The notes: a model not told the origin generated them from the sequence alone. Positions 33,361 to 42,832 are shown, numbered from the stretch's first letter. The stretch: 64,000 bases of DNA from Lysinibacillus sphaericus (GCF_002982115.1 NZ_CP019980.1:4348001-4412000), one strand, 5' to 3'. Translations and numbers: made by a program.

Positions 33361-33816
33361 ATGAAAAAACTACTTTACATGTTAGTACTATTCACGCTAT
33401 TGTTATCAGCCTGTGGAAAGAATGCAGAACCGAAGGAAGCAGCAGTGAATCAAGAGACATCTGTTAAAGATATTGTGGGCGCAACCGTTAAAAATAAATT
33501 TACTGTAGAAGAAACGAAAGGTATTGTTACTATTTCGATTCAGGATACAGATGTCAGAGAAGGTTCAAAAAACCAAATGCTAAAAGATTCAGGGAAAATA
33601 TTTGCAGAGATGTCGAAACTAAAAAGCGTGAAAACACCTTCGATTATTTGGTATGCCCCATTAACAGGTGCTAATAGCAATGAAGAAATGACCGAAGTAT
33701 TAAGCATTTATTTTAATGAAAAAGATTTTAGAACTGTCAATTGGGCCGACTATTCTCGATTAAATATAGAATCCATTGCTACTGAATATAGGGAAAACCA
33801 AGCATTAGGAGATTAA
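33361..33816 (+). CDS. Lipoprotein, unknown
   Basis: ATG at 33361 after GGGAGG with a 7-base gap. Signal peptide and lipobox LLLSACGK (Cys about residue 18), then a 130-residue domain with two lobes: TVEETKGIVTISIQDTDVREGSKNQMLKDSGKIFAEMSKLKSVKTPSIIWYAPLTG and a C-terminal helix. Small lipoproteins with this strand-helix pattern are common in Bacillaceae. It ends at the hairpin repeat of 33842. Confidence 0.75.
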   Translation: MKKLLYMLVLFTLLLSACGKNAEPKEAAVNQETSVKDIVGATVKNKFTVEETKGIVTISIQDTDVREGSKNQMLKDSGKIFAEMSKLKSVKTPSIIWYAPLTGANSNEEMTEVLSIYFNEKDFRTVNWADYSRLNIESIATEYRENQALGD

Positions 33817-33841
33817 GCATTCAGAAGCGAGTGCAAAATGG

Positions 33842-33884
33842 AAAAAGTGTAAGATTGACTGCCATCAATCTTACACTTTTTTGC
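33842..33884 (+). terminator. Palindromic terminator, GTGT(T/A)AGATTGA repeat family
   Basis: AAAAGTGTAAGATTGA pairs perfectly with TCAATCTTACACTTTT, then TT. Closely similar hairpins occur at 43183 and 46911. It separates the lipoprotein gene from the convergent VOC gene. Confidence 0.8.
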
Positions 33885-34053
33885 TCTGTTATTGTTTTTC
33901 GCTATGGCAATTGCTCCAAAGAGTACTTCTATGCCCGTACTCGCTTGCGTGCAGTATGCCTGCGTCTATTTTTATGCGTCAATCTATGTAATGATTGCGT
34001 CGCTTCATTGGCCTCTCAACCGCTTCAGACCTCTAGACAATCAAAACATTCAT

Positions 34054-34458
34054 TTATATGCCCATTGTATTCATTAATACAATACGCCAGCCATCCGGAT
34101 CTTCAATTGTTACACCTTTTTCAGCCCAATAAAGATTTTCAGGCTCTACTTCTGGATACCCCATCTGCGCCAAACGTTGCGCAATTCGTTGGATTGTTTC
34201 AATATTTGGCATATACAACACTAGAAGATTATCTTTTGTCGGTGCTGGACACGGGCTCCCCTCAATATGCTCGGTAAACTCCAAATGATAATTAGCATTT
34301 GGCAGGCCAATCATAATGCCATCGTAGCCTTGATGGCCTGAAAAAGAACCTATTTTTTCTAATCCTACCCCTTCACAATAAAATCTTTCTATTGCTGCTA
34401 ATTGATTTGTAGGTCTTGCAACACGAACTTGTACAACTTCCTTTGTCCAATCTTTCAT
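34054..34458 (-). CDS. VOC-family protein (YycE-like)
   Basis: ATG at 34458 with GGGGAG at 6 bases (MKDWTKEV). VQVRVARPTNQLAAIERFYCEGVGLEKIGSFSGHQGYDGIMIGLPNANYHLEFTEH...PCPAPTKDNLLVLYMPN...VEPENLYWAEKGVTIEDPDGWRIVLMN is a two-module glyoxalase/bleomycin-resistance fold with metal-type His/Glu positions. It is very like B. subtilis YycE. Substrate is unknown. Confidence 0.85.
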   Translation of the reverse strand: MKDWTKEVVQVRVARPTNQLAAIERFYCEGVGLEKIGSFSGHQGYDGIMIGLPNANYHLEFTEHIEGSPCPAPTKDNLLVLYMPNIETIQRIAQRLAQMGYPEVEPENLYWAEKGVTIEDPDGWRIVLMNTMGI

Positions 34459-34513
34459 TGCCATCTCCCCTTTCAGGACCATTATATACTGGAAAAACTT
34501 GAGAGTAGAACGG

Positions 34514-35152
34514 TCAATAGTCTGAGATTTTAGCCGATTGCCAGATTATATTTGCTTTTTGTAATGGTGATTCCTTTTCTAAGTAATATTGTTCTGCCAT
34601 CCAATATCTCTGTTTATACTTCTTCAATATTGCTAATTCATCGCCTATATACGAATCACGCTTTAGTACTCTTTCTTTCCTAATCTCTAAAGAGCATTCT
34701 AAAAAAACCGTATAATCATAAAATTGTTCCCACTCATGGCGCTGGAGAAAGACTCCTTCTATTAATAAAATACTATTTGGTGGAAATACGCTTTGCATAT
34801 TTATGATAGTATTCGTTTCCCGATTATAAAAAGGAAGCGTTAGCTCCTGATAATCTTTATGTATTTTGGTAAAGCAATATTTTATGTACGCTATATCCCA
34901 TTGTAAGTAATAATATTCGTACCATTCTTCATAACCCGTATTATAGCGTTTTTCGCTTTCTACAATGTAATCGTCAATATGTAACACATGAATCGTACAT
35001 GCATTTTCTAGCATGCTCACTAACTCTTTGACAAAGGTCGTTTTTCCTGCCCCACCTAATCCGTCAATGGCAACAATAAATGGCCTTGCTCCTCGATCCG
35101 AACTGCAATATTGTTTCATTATTTCGTTTGTAACCTGCTGTAGGCAAAGCAA
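34514..35152 (-). CDS. Uridine-kinase-like P-loop kinase
   Basis: Walker A is AIDGLGGAGKTTF near residue 28; HIDDYI is the catalytic DD region, and IEGVFLQRHEWEQFYDYTVFLECSLEIRKERVLKRD gives the later Walker B-like strand and LID arginines. It resembles the uridine kinase/phosphoribulokinase-like small kinases of Bacillus. A TTG at 35152 has AAGGAG at 9 bases; the in-frame TTG at 35176 has none. Substrate is unknown (nucleoside or small sugar). Confidence 0.78.
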   Translation of the reverse strand: MLCLQQVTNEIMKQYCSSDRGARPFIVAIDGLGGAGKTTFVKELVSMLENACTIHVLHIDDYIVESEKRYNTGYEEWYEYYYLQWDIAYIKYCFTKIHKDYQELTLPFYNRETNTIINMQSVFPPNSILLIEGVFLQRHEWEQFYDYTVFLECSLEIRKERVLKRDSYIGDELAILKKYKQRYWMAEQYYLEKESPLQKANIIWQSAKISDY

Positions 35153-35218
35153 TTCTTCACTCTCCTTAAAATTCAAATAACCAGCTTACCTTCACAAGGT
35201 AAACTGGTCTCTTATTAA

Positions 35219-35863
35219 TTAATGGGATAAAGCAACATTAAATGAAGCAGCCGTTTTCGCTTTTACCTCTTCCAATGTCACACCCTCTGCTAATTCGATG
35301 AGTTGCATGCCTGCATCTGTAAAATCGAATACAGCCAAGTCCGTTATTAATCTGTGCACGACACCTTTGCCTGTTAACGGTAGCTCACACTGCTTTTTAA
35401 TTTTTGATTCTCCATTTTTATTGACATGCTCCATCACCACGATAACTCTTTTCGCGCCGACAACAAGGTCCATAGCACCGCCCATGCCTTTAATCATTTT
35501 TCCTGGAATCATCCAATTCGCTAGATCCCCAGTTTCCGAAACTTCCATACCACCTAAAATTGCAAGATCAATATGCCCCCCACGTATCATGGCAAAGGAA
35601 TCAGCGCTATCAAAAAAGGATGCGCCTGGCACGGCTGTCACCGTTTCCTTCCCTGCATTAATGAGGTCAGGGTCTACCATACTCTCCTCTGGATAAGGGC
35701 CAATGCCAAGAAGGCCATTTTCAGATTGTAATAACACATCGTAGTCAGCAGGAATAGCATTGGCAATAAGTGTTGGGATACCAATACCTAAATTGACATT
35801 CATACCATTTTCAATTTCTTGCACTGCTCTATTCACTATTCTATGTCTTGTATCCACCATCAT
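35219..35863 (-). CDS. scoB: 3-oxoacid CoA-transferase subunit B
   Basis: 214 residues: [16 protein letters not shown] and [15 protein letters not shown] with the catalytic Glu of the SENG motif. The rest ([40 protein letters not shown]) is the class I CoA-transferase fold. It overlaps the A subunit by 4 bases. The enzyme activates acetoacetate or another 3-oxoacid with succinyl-CoA or acetyl-CoA as donor. Confidence 0.93.
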   Translation of the reverse strand: MMVDTRHRIVNRAVQEIENGMNVNLGIGIPTLIANAIPADYDVLLQSENGLLGIGPYPEESMVDPDLINAGKETVTAVPGASFFDSADSFAMIRGGHIDLAILGGMEVSETGDLANWMIPGKMIKGMGGAMDLVVGAKRVIVVMEHVNKNGESKIKKQCELPLTGKGVVHRLITDLAVFDFTDAGMQLIELAEGVTLEEVKAKTAASFNVALSH

Positions 35864-36567
35864 GCTTCCTCCTTTTTCACTGTCAAACGCTCAATACGTT
35901 TTTCATATTTGTCACCGAGTAAGACACGTTGCACAAAGACACCTGGTGTGTGGATATGATCTGGATCTAGTTCGCCCACTTCCACAATTTCTTCTACTTC
36001 TGCAATTGTAATTTTGCCAGCCATTGCTGCTAACGGATTAAAATTACGTGATGTTTTTCTATAAATTAAGTTGCCTAGCTTGTCTGCTTTCCATGCTTTG
36101 ACAAGCGCAAAATCTGCAACAATCCCTTGTTCTAAAATATATTCTTTGCCATCGAAAACCTTTACTTCCTTGCCCTCCGCAATAGGCGTGCCAACCCCTG
36201 TCGCTGTATAAAATCCTGGAATACCCGCTCCACCAGCTCGTAGCCGCTCAGCTAACGTTCCTTGTGGCGCGAGCTCTACTTCTAACTCGCCGTTTAAAAA
36301 CTGCTGTTCGAAAATTTTATTTTCGCCAACATAGGAAGCAATGATTTTTTTTATTTGTTTATTAGCTAGTAATAATCCTAATCCCCAATTATCCACTCCG
36401 CAATTATTGCTTACAACGGTTAAGTCTTTTGTTCCCTTTTGTTGTAATGCTGCAATTGCCTTTTCTGGAATACCACATAAACCAAATCCCCCAACTGCTA
36501 ACGTAGCACCTTCCTTAATATCTGCAACGGCTTCCTCAAACGAATGCCACACTTTCCCGTTCTCCAT
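35860..36567 (-). CDS. scoA: 3-oxoacid CoA-transferase subunit A
   Basis: 235 residues with [22 protein letters not shown] at the start (CoA-binding) and [24 protein letters not shown] in the middle. It is first gene of scoAB, downstream of a LysR gene and near atoE, forming a short-chain fatty acid/acetoacetate utilisation module. RBS and promoter lie in the 114-base gap after LysR. Confidence 0.93.
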   Translation of the reverse strand: MENGKVWHSFEEAVADIKEGATLAVGGFGLCGIPEKAIAALQQKGTKDLTVVSNNCGVDNWGLGLLLANKQIKKIIASYVGENKIFEQQFLNGELEVELAPQGTLAERLRAGGAGIPGFYTATGVGTPIAEGKEVKVFDGKEYILEQGIVADFALVKAWKADKLGNLIYRKTSRNFNPLAAMAGKITIAEVEEIVEVGELDPDHIHTPGVFVQRVLLGDKYEKRIERLTVKKEEA

Positions 36568-36681
36568 ATCGAAACCCCCTAAAATTGCTCGTTTATTAAG
36601 AAAAATTCTACATCATTCTTGTTTTATAAGTAAAGGAATTAATTGGAATGTTATTTATTCTAAAATCGAATAACTGCATTG

Positions 36682-37566
36682 TTACAATGTTTCTTCCGAT
36701 CGTATTGTCTTTAATAATTGCTTTAAAGCATAAGATTGATATGTATTTTTTTTCGTAATAACGCCAAGGCGCCACGGCATATGATAGTTCTGTAACGGTA
36801 TAATTTTTACATTTTGATTCGTTTGCTTTGCCGCAATAGAATAAGGCAACAGCGTTACACCCAAATTTGAAGACACTAACTCCACGATTAAATCCCATTG
36901 TGAGCTTTTGTATCCGATAATCGGCGTAAATCCAGCACTTTTACAGGATTTAATCACATAATCATGCAACGTAAATTCCTCTGTAAAAATAATAAACGAT
37001 TCATTTTTTAAATCTTGTAATAAAATAGTATCCTGTTGCGCTAAAGGATGCTGTTCATTTATATAGACAAAAAACTGATCTTCCACAAAAGATTGCACAA
37101 CAAATTTTCGCTCGTCGGTAGGTAAAACGACAATCCCCATATCCACTTCACCATTTTCCACTAAAGTGCCTATTAACTTCGCTCCACGTTCCACTAGCTC
37201 TAAATGAACATTTGGATATTGCTGATGAAACTTACGAGCAATTTCTGGGAAAAACAACGTGCCTATCAGTGGTGGAATACCTAATTTTATAGTTCCTGTT
37301 TTAATATTTAACAAGTCATCTAGCAATATATGCAAATCATGGACTGAGCGCATAATTTTTTGTCCTTGCTTATATACAATATGTCCTGCATCCGTTAACT
37401 CTACATGTCGTGTGGACCGATTCAATAACTCGACGTGAAGATTATCCTCTAATTTTTTTATGCTCTTACTTAATGAGGGCTGGGATACAAAGGACTCACT
37501 TGCTGCTTTTGTAAAACTTCCATATTCCACCACATCCATAAATGCCTTTAAATCACGTAATTCCAT
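36682..37566 (-). CDS. LysR-family regulator
   Basis: 294 residues: MELRDLKAFMDVVEYGSFTKAASESFVSQPSLSKSIKKLEDNLHVELLNRSTRHVELTDAG is the LTTR HTH, with the usual C-terminal sensor (MGIVVLPTDERKFVVQSFVEDQFFVYINEQHPLA). It lies between scoAB (same strand) and atoE (divergent), so it likely governs both in response to a short-chain acid or its CoA ester. Confidence 0.9.
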   Translation of the reverse strand: MELRDLKAFMDVVEYGSFTKAASESFVSQPSLSKSIKKLEDNLHVELLNRSTRHVELTDAGHIVYKQGQKIMRSVHDLHILLDDLLNIKTGTIKLGIPPLIGTLFFPEIARKFHQQYPNVHLELVERGAKLIGTLVENGEVDMGIVVLPTDERKFVVQSFVEDQFFVYINEQHPLAQQDTILLQDLKNESFIIFTEEFTLHDYVIKSCKSAGFTPIIGYKSSQWDLIVELVSSNLGVTLLPYSIAAKQTNQNVKIIPLQNYHMPWRLGVITKKNTYQSYALKQLLKTIRSEETL

Positions 37567-37873
37567 TTAATGACCCCTTATTTATTCTTATTTGTTATAA
37601 AAAAAATTCTAAAAGTGTTTATTAGTAATAAATTCTACTCCTTATCTTTTAATCCTTCTTGCAAAACGTAACGGGAATAAATTCAAGAATGATAAGGTTT
37701 TCTTATATGTTCGATAATATTTAAATAGCTAATTTCAGAAGAGCTGTTCCAATTCTTTATTTCTATTTTACGTTTCATTTACTGTCTTTCATACCATTTT
37801 TATCTTTATTTACAAGCCACCCTATGTAATATTAGGAATAAGGGATGGTAGAAATAAAAGGGGGTTTACTAGA

Positions 37874-39187
37874 TTGAAAACGTTAACAAAACTATCGAAT
37901 GCTATTATGGAAAAGTATTTGCCTGACCCATACATATTTGTCACTATACTCACAGTACTAGTGTTATTATTAGGGGTCACACTAACAGATTCCTCTCCAT
38001 TAGATATGGTTACTTACTGGGGAGACGGCTTTTGGGAGTTATTATCCTTTACTATGCAAATGGTCATTGTTTTAGCTGCTGGACATATTTTAGCGAATAG
38101 CCCTGTCTTTAAAAAAGGCTTATCAGCAGTCGCTAGTAAAATTAAAACGCCAAGCATGGCAATTATAATTGTGACATTTATTTCATTAATTGCTTGCTGG
38201 ATTAACTGGGGATTCGGACTAGTCATAGGGGCACTTTTTGCAAAAGAAATTGCACGTCATGTTAAAAAAGTGGACTATCGTTTATTAATTGCCAGTGCTT
38301 ATTCAGGATTTGTTATTTGGCACGGAGGTTTAGCAGGTTCCGTTCCATTATCAATTGCAACGGAGGGGCATCCTTTTGCAAATATTATGGGTGTAATCCC
38401 AACAGACGTTACACTTTTCTCTACATACAACTTATTTATTGTCATTGTCATTGTTCTGACATTGCCATTATTTAACCGTTGGATGATGCCAAAGGAAGAG
38501 GATGTCGTAGAAATTGAACCTTCTTTATTAATTGAGGAAAAAATAGAGCTGCCAAAAGCTGAAAATCATTTTGCAAGCCGTTCAGAGCGCAGCTACATTC
38601 TAACAATATTAATTGGTCTTATCGGTGTTATTTATTTAATTCAGCATTTTATTACAAAAGGCTTTGTTTTAAATTTAAATGTTGTAAATACGATTTTTAT
38701 TGTACTGGGAATTATTTTTCATGGTACACCGCAGCGTTTTCTTGCCGCTGCACAAGATGCAATTAAAACAACAACAGGTATAGTATTCCAATTCCCTTTT
38801 TACGCCGGTATTATGGGGATGATGACCGCTTCTGGCTTAGCGGCGGTATTTTCTGAATGGTTTGTCAACATTTCAAACGACCATACTTTCTATTTATTCA
38901 CATTTTTCTCTGCGGGGCTTGTCAACTTTTTTGTACCTTCTGGCGGTGGCCAATGGACGGTTCAAGCACCCATTATGTTAGATGCTGCAACGACTCTAGG
39001 TGCGGATTATGCCAAAACGGCTATGGCTATCGCTTGGGGAGATGCTTGGACAAATATGATTCAGCCATTTTGGGCCCTCCCAGCACTCGCAATTGCAGGT
39101 TTAAAGGCAAAAGATATTATGGGATTCTGTTTATTTATCCTAATCTTTACAGGAATTATCATTAGTATCGGACTGTACTTCTTCTAG
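37874..39187 (+). CDS. atoE: Short-chain fatty acid transporter AtoE
   Basis: 437 residues with about 10-12 membrane segments. KYLPDPYIFVTILTVLVLLLG at the start, ACWINWGFGLVIGALFAKEIAR, FVIWHGGLAGSVPLSIATEGH and FVPSGGGQWTVQAPIM are landmarks of the SCFA transporter (AtoE) family. Start is a TTG with GGGGG at 9 bases. It is divergent from the LysR gene and pairs with scoAB for uptake and activation of acetoacetate or butyrate. The 307-base gap before it is AT-rich with no further gene. Confidence 0.92.
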   Translation: MKTLTKLSNAIMEKYLPDPYIFVTILTVLVLLLGVTLTDSSPLDMVTYWGDGFWELLSFTMQMVIVLAAGHILANSPVFKKGLSAVASKIKTPSMAIIIVTFISLIACWINWGFGLVIGALFAKEIARHVKKVDYRLLIASAYSGFVIWHGGLAGSVPLSIATEGHPFANIMGVIPTDVTLFSTYNLFIVIVIVLTLPLFNRWMMPKEEDVVEIEPSLLIEEKIELPKAENHFASRSERSYILTILIGLIGVIYLIQHFITKGFVLNLNVVNTIFIVLGIIFHGTPQRFLAAAQDAIKTTTGIVFQFPFYAGIMGMMTASGLAAVFSEWFVNISNDHTFYLFTFFSAGLVNFFVPSGGGQWTVQAPIMLDAATTLGADYAKTAMAIAWGDAWTNMIQPFWALPALAIAGLKAKDIMGFCLFILIFTGIIISIGLYFF

Positions 39188-39206
39188 TTACTATTGAATT
39201 TTTTAG

Positions 39207-39248
39207 AACCTCACAAAGAGCGTTAATACCGTTCTTGTGGGGTTTTTT
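39207..39248 (+). terminator. Terminator after atoE
   Basis: AACCTCACAA pairs with TTGTGGGGTT (one G-T), inner GAGCG/CGTTC-like pairing, then TTTTTT. Confidence 0.75.
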
Positions 39249-39389
39249 GGTTTAGTTTAAGACCTAAGTAACCATTTTATTTTTTATAATGTCGATATAT
39301 TAGACTAGTTGAGAGTTTTTTGAGAGTTTCATTTCCTATAATCAAATAAGAAATTTGTCATAATTTATCAAAGATTGGAGATAGCACAG

Positions 39390-40094
39390 ATGTTGAAGCA
39401 ATTGCTTGAAAATCGTACCGTTAATTTGGATTATATGGGTTTCTCATTTCAGCACCACGTATATGAACTACAAAATTGTGTAGAAGTATTAGGAATTGAA
39501 GCGAAGTGGCTACAAGTTGAAAATAATCAAATTGCAGTGGCTTATATGGACGATAATAGTATTTTTATAAAAAGTATGCACTATGGGAAAACAATGATGA
39601 AGTTAACAGATGGTATTCATGAAGCAAATGTACATCTATCTGTTTTACCTTCAGGAGAGATAAATGTAGAAGTTAAGCCTTACATAGGAAATGCTAATAT
39701 TGTATCTGTTTATTTCCGAGCAATTTTAGCAGATACTGCGATTGCCATTGATTTAAAAGGGGCACTCAAAAATTTCCTCATTGCTAATCGGTTTATGAAC
39801 GATGGGGACAGTATTTTGGAAGTACACTATCAATCCATGCATCCCAATGTCTTAAAAGATTCTTATGCAGGTAATTTTGTATTAGGTTGTCATCCTATGG
39901 GAGGTTCCATTACAAATTGTAATGAATATGCTTTGGCTAATCGCATAGCCAATTTAAAATTTACAAAAATCGTTATTTTACAAGATGGCGCCCACAAAAT
40001 TATTGCCTTAAAAATGTTATTATCTTTCGTCATTAGCAATCGAATTTTCGTTAATAATGAGCTATCAATGGACTCTCATCTGCCGTTGTTTTAA
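39390..40094 (+). CDS. Hypothetical protein (234 aa)
   Basis: ATG at 39390 with GGAG at 9 bases; a TTG at 39375 would use that site as coding sequence. The protein is soluble and beta-rich in its first half (FQHHVYELQNCVEVLGIEAKWLQVENNQIAVAYMDDNSIFIKSMHYGKTMMKLTDGIHEANVHLSVLPSGEINVEVKPYIG). The second half is mixed (HPNVLKDSYAGNFVLGCHPMGGSITNCNEYALANRIANLKFTKIVILQDGAHK). No family is recognised; it is not membrane-bound or exported. Confidence 0.6.
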   Translation: MLKQLLENRTVNLDYMGFSFQHHVYELQNCVEVLGIEAKWLQVENNQIAVAYMDDNSIFIKSMHYGKTMMKLTDGIHEANVHLSVLPSGEINVEVKPYIGNANIVSVYFRAILADTAIAIDLKGALKNFLIANRFMNDGDSILEVHYQSMHPNVLKDSYAGNFVLGCHPMGGSITNCNEYALANRIANLKFTKIVILQDGAHKIIALKMLLSFVISNRIFVNNELSMDSHLPLF

Positions 40095-40166
40095 TTATGC
40101 TGGGCTTAATTGCTTCTGTTAGGATGTTCATTATTACTGTTAAAAAGACAAATAGTCTTCAGCGAC

Positions 40167-40252
40167 GTGTAGCTGTCAATTGCAGCATGTACAGAAAATG
40201 ATTTGCGTGCAGCCCCTCTCTCTATACAGAGGGAACGTCATTATAGCTACAC
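40167..40252 (+). ncRNA. Possible structured RNA or leader
   Basis: GTGTAGCT (40167-40174) pairs with AGCTACAC (40245-40252), and inside this CCCTCT-ctctatac-AGAGGG forms a second stem. The 86-base element lies 38 bases before the small gene at 40291 and after an unrelated gene. It fits no riboswitch class I can name, and lacks a U-tract, so it is not a simple terminator. Confidence 0.3.
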
Positions 40253-40290
40253 CTATGTTCTATCAAATTATATAAAAAGGAATTTTTTTG

Positions 40291-40449
40291 ATGCTGATTT
40301 TTTTAATACTGTTTTGTGTCGTAATCATAGGAAGCTATTTGATACGGAAAACGCTGCATATTAGAAAGTGCCGAAAGGAAAAGAAAAAGGTTATGGAGGA
40401 ACGGCTTAAGCACCTTATTTTTACGAACACTAAGCAGCCACAAAAATAA
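40291..40449 (+). CDS. Small single-TM membrane protein (52 aa)
   Basis: The frame is MLIFLILFCVVIIGSYLIRK followed by a strongly basic tail (LHIRKCRKEKKKVMEERLKHL...). AAGGA lies 9 bases before the ATG. An N-terminal membrane helix with a cytosolic Lys/Arg-rich coil is typical of small Bacillus membrane peptides. It fills the gap before the SDR gene and has no recognised family. Confidence 0.55.
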   Translation: MLIFLILFCVVIIGSYLIRKTLHIRKCRKEKKKVMEERLKHLIFTNTKQPQK

Positions 40450-40624
40450 TTTTAACGTACTTTGTTATAAGCAAATATTTTTAAATACGAGCTATACTTT
40501 TTATTTCATTTCTCATTAGTTTAGTGTTAAACTATCTATTGTTATTTAAATGAAGTTATATTGAATATGATTTATTTTTATCTGTCAATATTCTGTTTAT
40601 CACTCATTCTAGGAGGAGTTATGT

Positions 40625-41431
40625 ATGAAACGTGTGGAAAATAAAGTAGCGCTTGTTACTGGCGGCGCGTCAGGCATCGGTTTATCCGCAGCAACTTTGT
40701 TAGCGAAAGAAGGAGCAAAAGTTGTTATTGCTGATTTTAATATTGAAGGAGCAAAAGAAGTTGCAGCTTCTTTAGTAAAAGAAGGTTATGAAGCATCCGC
40801 AGTGTTCTTAGATGCAGGCGATGCTCAATCTATTGAAGATGCAGTAGAGTTTACGGTTGCACAATACGGTACTATTACCGTTCTATTTAATAATGTTGGT
40901 TTAACAAACTTACAAAAAGATTTAGATGTTGTAAATATCGATTTAGATGAGTGGGATCGTCTAGTAAATGTAAACTTAAAATCAGTTTTACTAGGTAGCC
41001 GCTTCGCTATTCCTCATATGCAAAAAGCTGGTGGTGGTTCTATCATTAACACAGCTTCTATGGGCGCATTTGCAAGTGACCAAATACGTACAGCTTATGG
41101 TACGACAAAAGCTGGCGTCGTTCACTTAACTAAATACATTGCCACTCAATACGGTAAAGATAAAATCCGTTGTAATGCGATAGCACCAGGGTTAATTTTA
41201 ACACCTGCAGCTAAAAACAACTTACCACAGGATTTACTAGATATTTTCACAAAATACAACGCCCTACCATACAATGGTGAAGCTGATGATATCGGCTACG
41301 CAGTAGTGTATTTAGCATCTGACGAATCGAAATTTATGACTGGTCAAACACTTCAAATCGAAGGTGGCCATTACATGGCAAATCCAACTATTGCAGATAC
41401 AAATATTTGGGCTGCAAATCTACAAAAATAA
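40625..41431 (+). CDS. Short-chain dehydrogenase/reductase
   Basis: 268 residues: ALVTGGASGIGLSAATLLAKEGAKVVIADFN (NAD(P) glycine motif with acidic ADFN suggesting NAD), NNVG in place of NNAG, catalytic Ser in IINTASMGAFAS and YGTTK (Y-x-x-x-K). C-terminal MTGQTLQIEGGHYM is the usual SDR ending. GGAGG precedes the ATG by 8 bases. Substrate is not inferable. Confidence 0.9.
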   Translation: MKRVENKVALVTGGASGIGLSAATLLAKEGAKVVIADFNIEGAKEVAASLVKEGYEASAVFLDAGDAQSIEDAVEFTVAQYGTITVLFNNVGLTNLQKDLDVVNIDLDEWDRLVNVNLKSVLLGSRFAIPHMQKAGGGSIINTASMGAFASDQIRTAYGTTKAGVVHLTKYIATQYGKDKIRCNAIAPGLILTPAAKNNLPQDLLDIFTKYNALPYNGEADDIGYAVVYLASDESKFMTGQTLQIEGGHYMANPTIADTNIWAANLQK

Positions 41432-41509
41432 TTACCTTTTAAACTGATTGAACTAGCTTAAAATTGCTATTCGTGTTCAAATTTATCGATATTTATATCC
41501 TTGTTGTCT

Positions 41510-41557
41510 CAGGCTGTAGATCCATTCCGAAATCCGGAATTGTCTACAGCCTGTTTT
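41510..41557 (+). terminator. Terminator after SDR
   Basis: CAGGCTGTAGA pairs with TCTACAGCCTG around an inner hairpin ATTCCG/CGGAAT, then TTTTAATT. It is followed directly by the CACTCAAACAATT repeats. Confidence 0.75.
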
Positions 41558-41596
41558 AATTGTTTGAGTGCCTGAAATTGTTTGAGTGCCTGACAC
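41558..41596 (-). repeat. Two copies of the GTGYCAGGCACTCAAACAATT repeat (inverted)
   Basis: AATTGTTTGAGTGCCTG occurs at 41558 and again at 41576 with an extra ACAC. Read on the minus strand this is GTGTCAGGCACTCAAACAATT. The same repeat occurs at 50301, 50325, 54600, 54660 and 63504, always at gene ends. Confidence 0.8.
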
Positions 41597-42232
41597 CTAA
41601 CCCTTTTCTAATGCTAATTTAATGCCGAAGCCAATTAAAACGGTTCCTGTTAGGCCTTCGATTACTGCCTTTGTCATAGGCTTCTTCATAAAAGCACTAA
41701 TTTTATCTAATAAATAGACATAGAAAACAAACCATAAAGCGGTTAAAGCAGTATAAATAAGCCCCATTAGTAGAAATGGAAAAAATGTACTGTTAGAACC
41801 GTCTACAAATTGCGGTAAGAACGTTAAAAAAAAGACTGCTACTTTTGGATTTGTAACATTGGTTAAGAAGCCTTGTTTAAAGCAAGATTGATGCGCATAT
41901 TTGTTGTCAATTTGCGTTTCTTCATCGACAACGGATGACTGCACGGGCATCTTTTTTAACGTCCATAACGTCTTGGCACCTAAGTAACATAAATACACTG
42001 CTCCGACGTATTTTAAAATCGCAAATAGATAGGCTGATTTTACAATTATCGCTGATAGACCAATAACTGCCGCTAATGTATGAATAAATAATCCACAGCA
42101 AGAGCCTATAATCGTTTGTAAGCCTCCTCTTTTATTGATTGTTAATGTATTTTTTGTCGCAATAGCTGTATCAGGTCCAGGCAAAATAATTAACAAAATA
42201 CACATCAGTAAAAACATCGGTATATTTTCCAT
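41597..42232 (-). CDS. LysE/RhtB-family amino-acid exporter
   Basis: 211 residues with six hydrophobic segments: MFLLMCILLIILPGPDTAIATKNTLTINKRGGLQTIIGSCCGLFIHTLAAVIGLSAII is the LysE/RhtB signature (PGP motif and G-x-x-x-G). GGGGGG lies 5 bases before the ATG. Likely exports an amino acid or small amine; specificity is unknown. Confidence 0.9.
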   Translation of the reverse strand: MENIPMFLLMCILLIILPGPDTAIATKNTLTINKRGGLQTIIGSCCGLFIHTLAAVIGLSAIIVKSAYLFAILKYVGAVYLCYLGAKTLWTLKKMPVQSSVVDEETQIDNKYAHQSCFKQGFLTNVTNPKVAVFFLTFLPQFVDGSNSTFFPFLLMGLIYTALTALWFVFYVYLLDKISAFMKKPMTKAVIEGLTGTVLIGFGIKLALEKG

Positions 42233-42331
42233 GCTAACCCCCCATTCGTCTGAAAATTATAAAAATAATTCTATCATACGTAATCTGCTTGAAAAAGGGG
42301 CGGACTTCAAAATCTGTTACATTCTAATTAT

Positions 42332-42382
42332 TTGACATATAACCATTAGGTGTTATATATTCATAACACCTAATGGTTATAT
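42332..42382 (+). promoter_or_regulatory. SRPBCC-ArsR promoter with 20-bp-arm inverted repeat
   Basis: TTGACA (42332-42337) and TATATT (42356-42361) are 18 bases apart. ATATAACCATTAGGTGTTAT (42337-42356) is perfectly complementary to ATAACACCTAATGGTTATAT (42363-42382). Each arm is itself an imperfect ATAAC...GTTAT dyad, so the site looks like two inverted ArsR operators laid over the promoter. Confidence 0.7.
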
Positions 42383-42403
42383 TTTTAAAATAGAGGAGAC
42401 TAT

Positions 42404-42832
42404 ATGATGTCAGAGCAACTGCAAAATATTGTGAAAACTGTTACGTTCAACGCGCCAATCGAGAAGGTTTGGGACACTGTTACAGATGCTAAAAAACTAG
42501 GTTCTTGGTTTATGCCCAATGATTTTAAACCAATAGAAGGGCATGCATTTACACTCCAATCACCCTTTGGCCCATCGCCCTGTAAAGTTGAAAAAGTAGA
42601 TGCACCACATTTTGTCCGTTTTGCATGGGATACTGATGGGTGGTTTGTTACATTTGAGTTAAAACAATCTGGAGAGCAAACAGTATTTACATTAACTCAT
42701 GGTGGCTGGAAAGAAGCATCTCATCTAATTCCAAAAGCAAACATGCCTGCTGACGCTGTTCGTCAAAATATGGACAATGGTTGGTCGATGCTTGTTGGCA
42801 AAAAATTAAAAGAGACTGTGGAAACTGCATGA
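42404..42832 (+). CDS. SRPBCC (AHSA1-like) domain protein
   Basis: 142 residues: IVKTVTFNAPIEKVWDTVTDAKKLGSWFMPNDFKPIEGHAFTL...VRFAWDTDGWFVTFELKQSGEQTVFTLTHGGWKEA is the START/AHSA1 helix-grip fold with a hydrophobic ligand cavity. Two ATGs (42404, 42407) follow GAGGAG. It overlaps the ArsR gene by 4 bases and shares its promoter; such pairs are common in Bacillus and often act on lipids or toxic compounds. Confidence 0.87.
   Translation: MMSEQLQNIVKTVTFNAPIEKVWDTVTDAKKLGSWFMPNDFKPIEGHAFTLQSPFGPSPCKVEKVDAPHFVRFAWDTDGWFVTFELKQSGEQTVFTLTHGGWKEASHLIPKANMPADAVRQNMDNGWSMLVGKKLKETVETA

Noticed and set aside
33831..34277. 148-codon plus-strand frame
   Set aside because: It begins inside a palindromic terminator and is antisense to the clear VOC gene.
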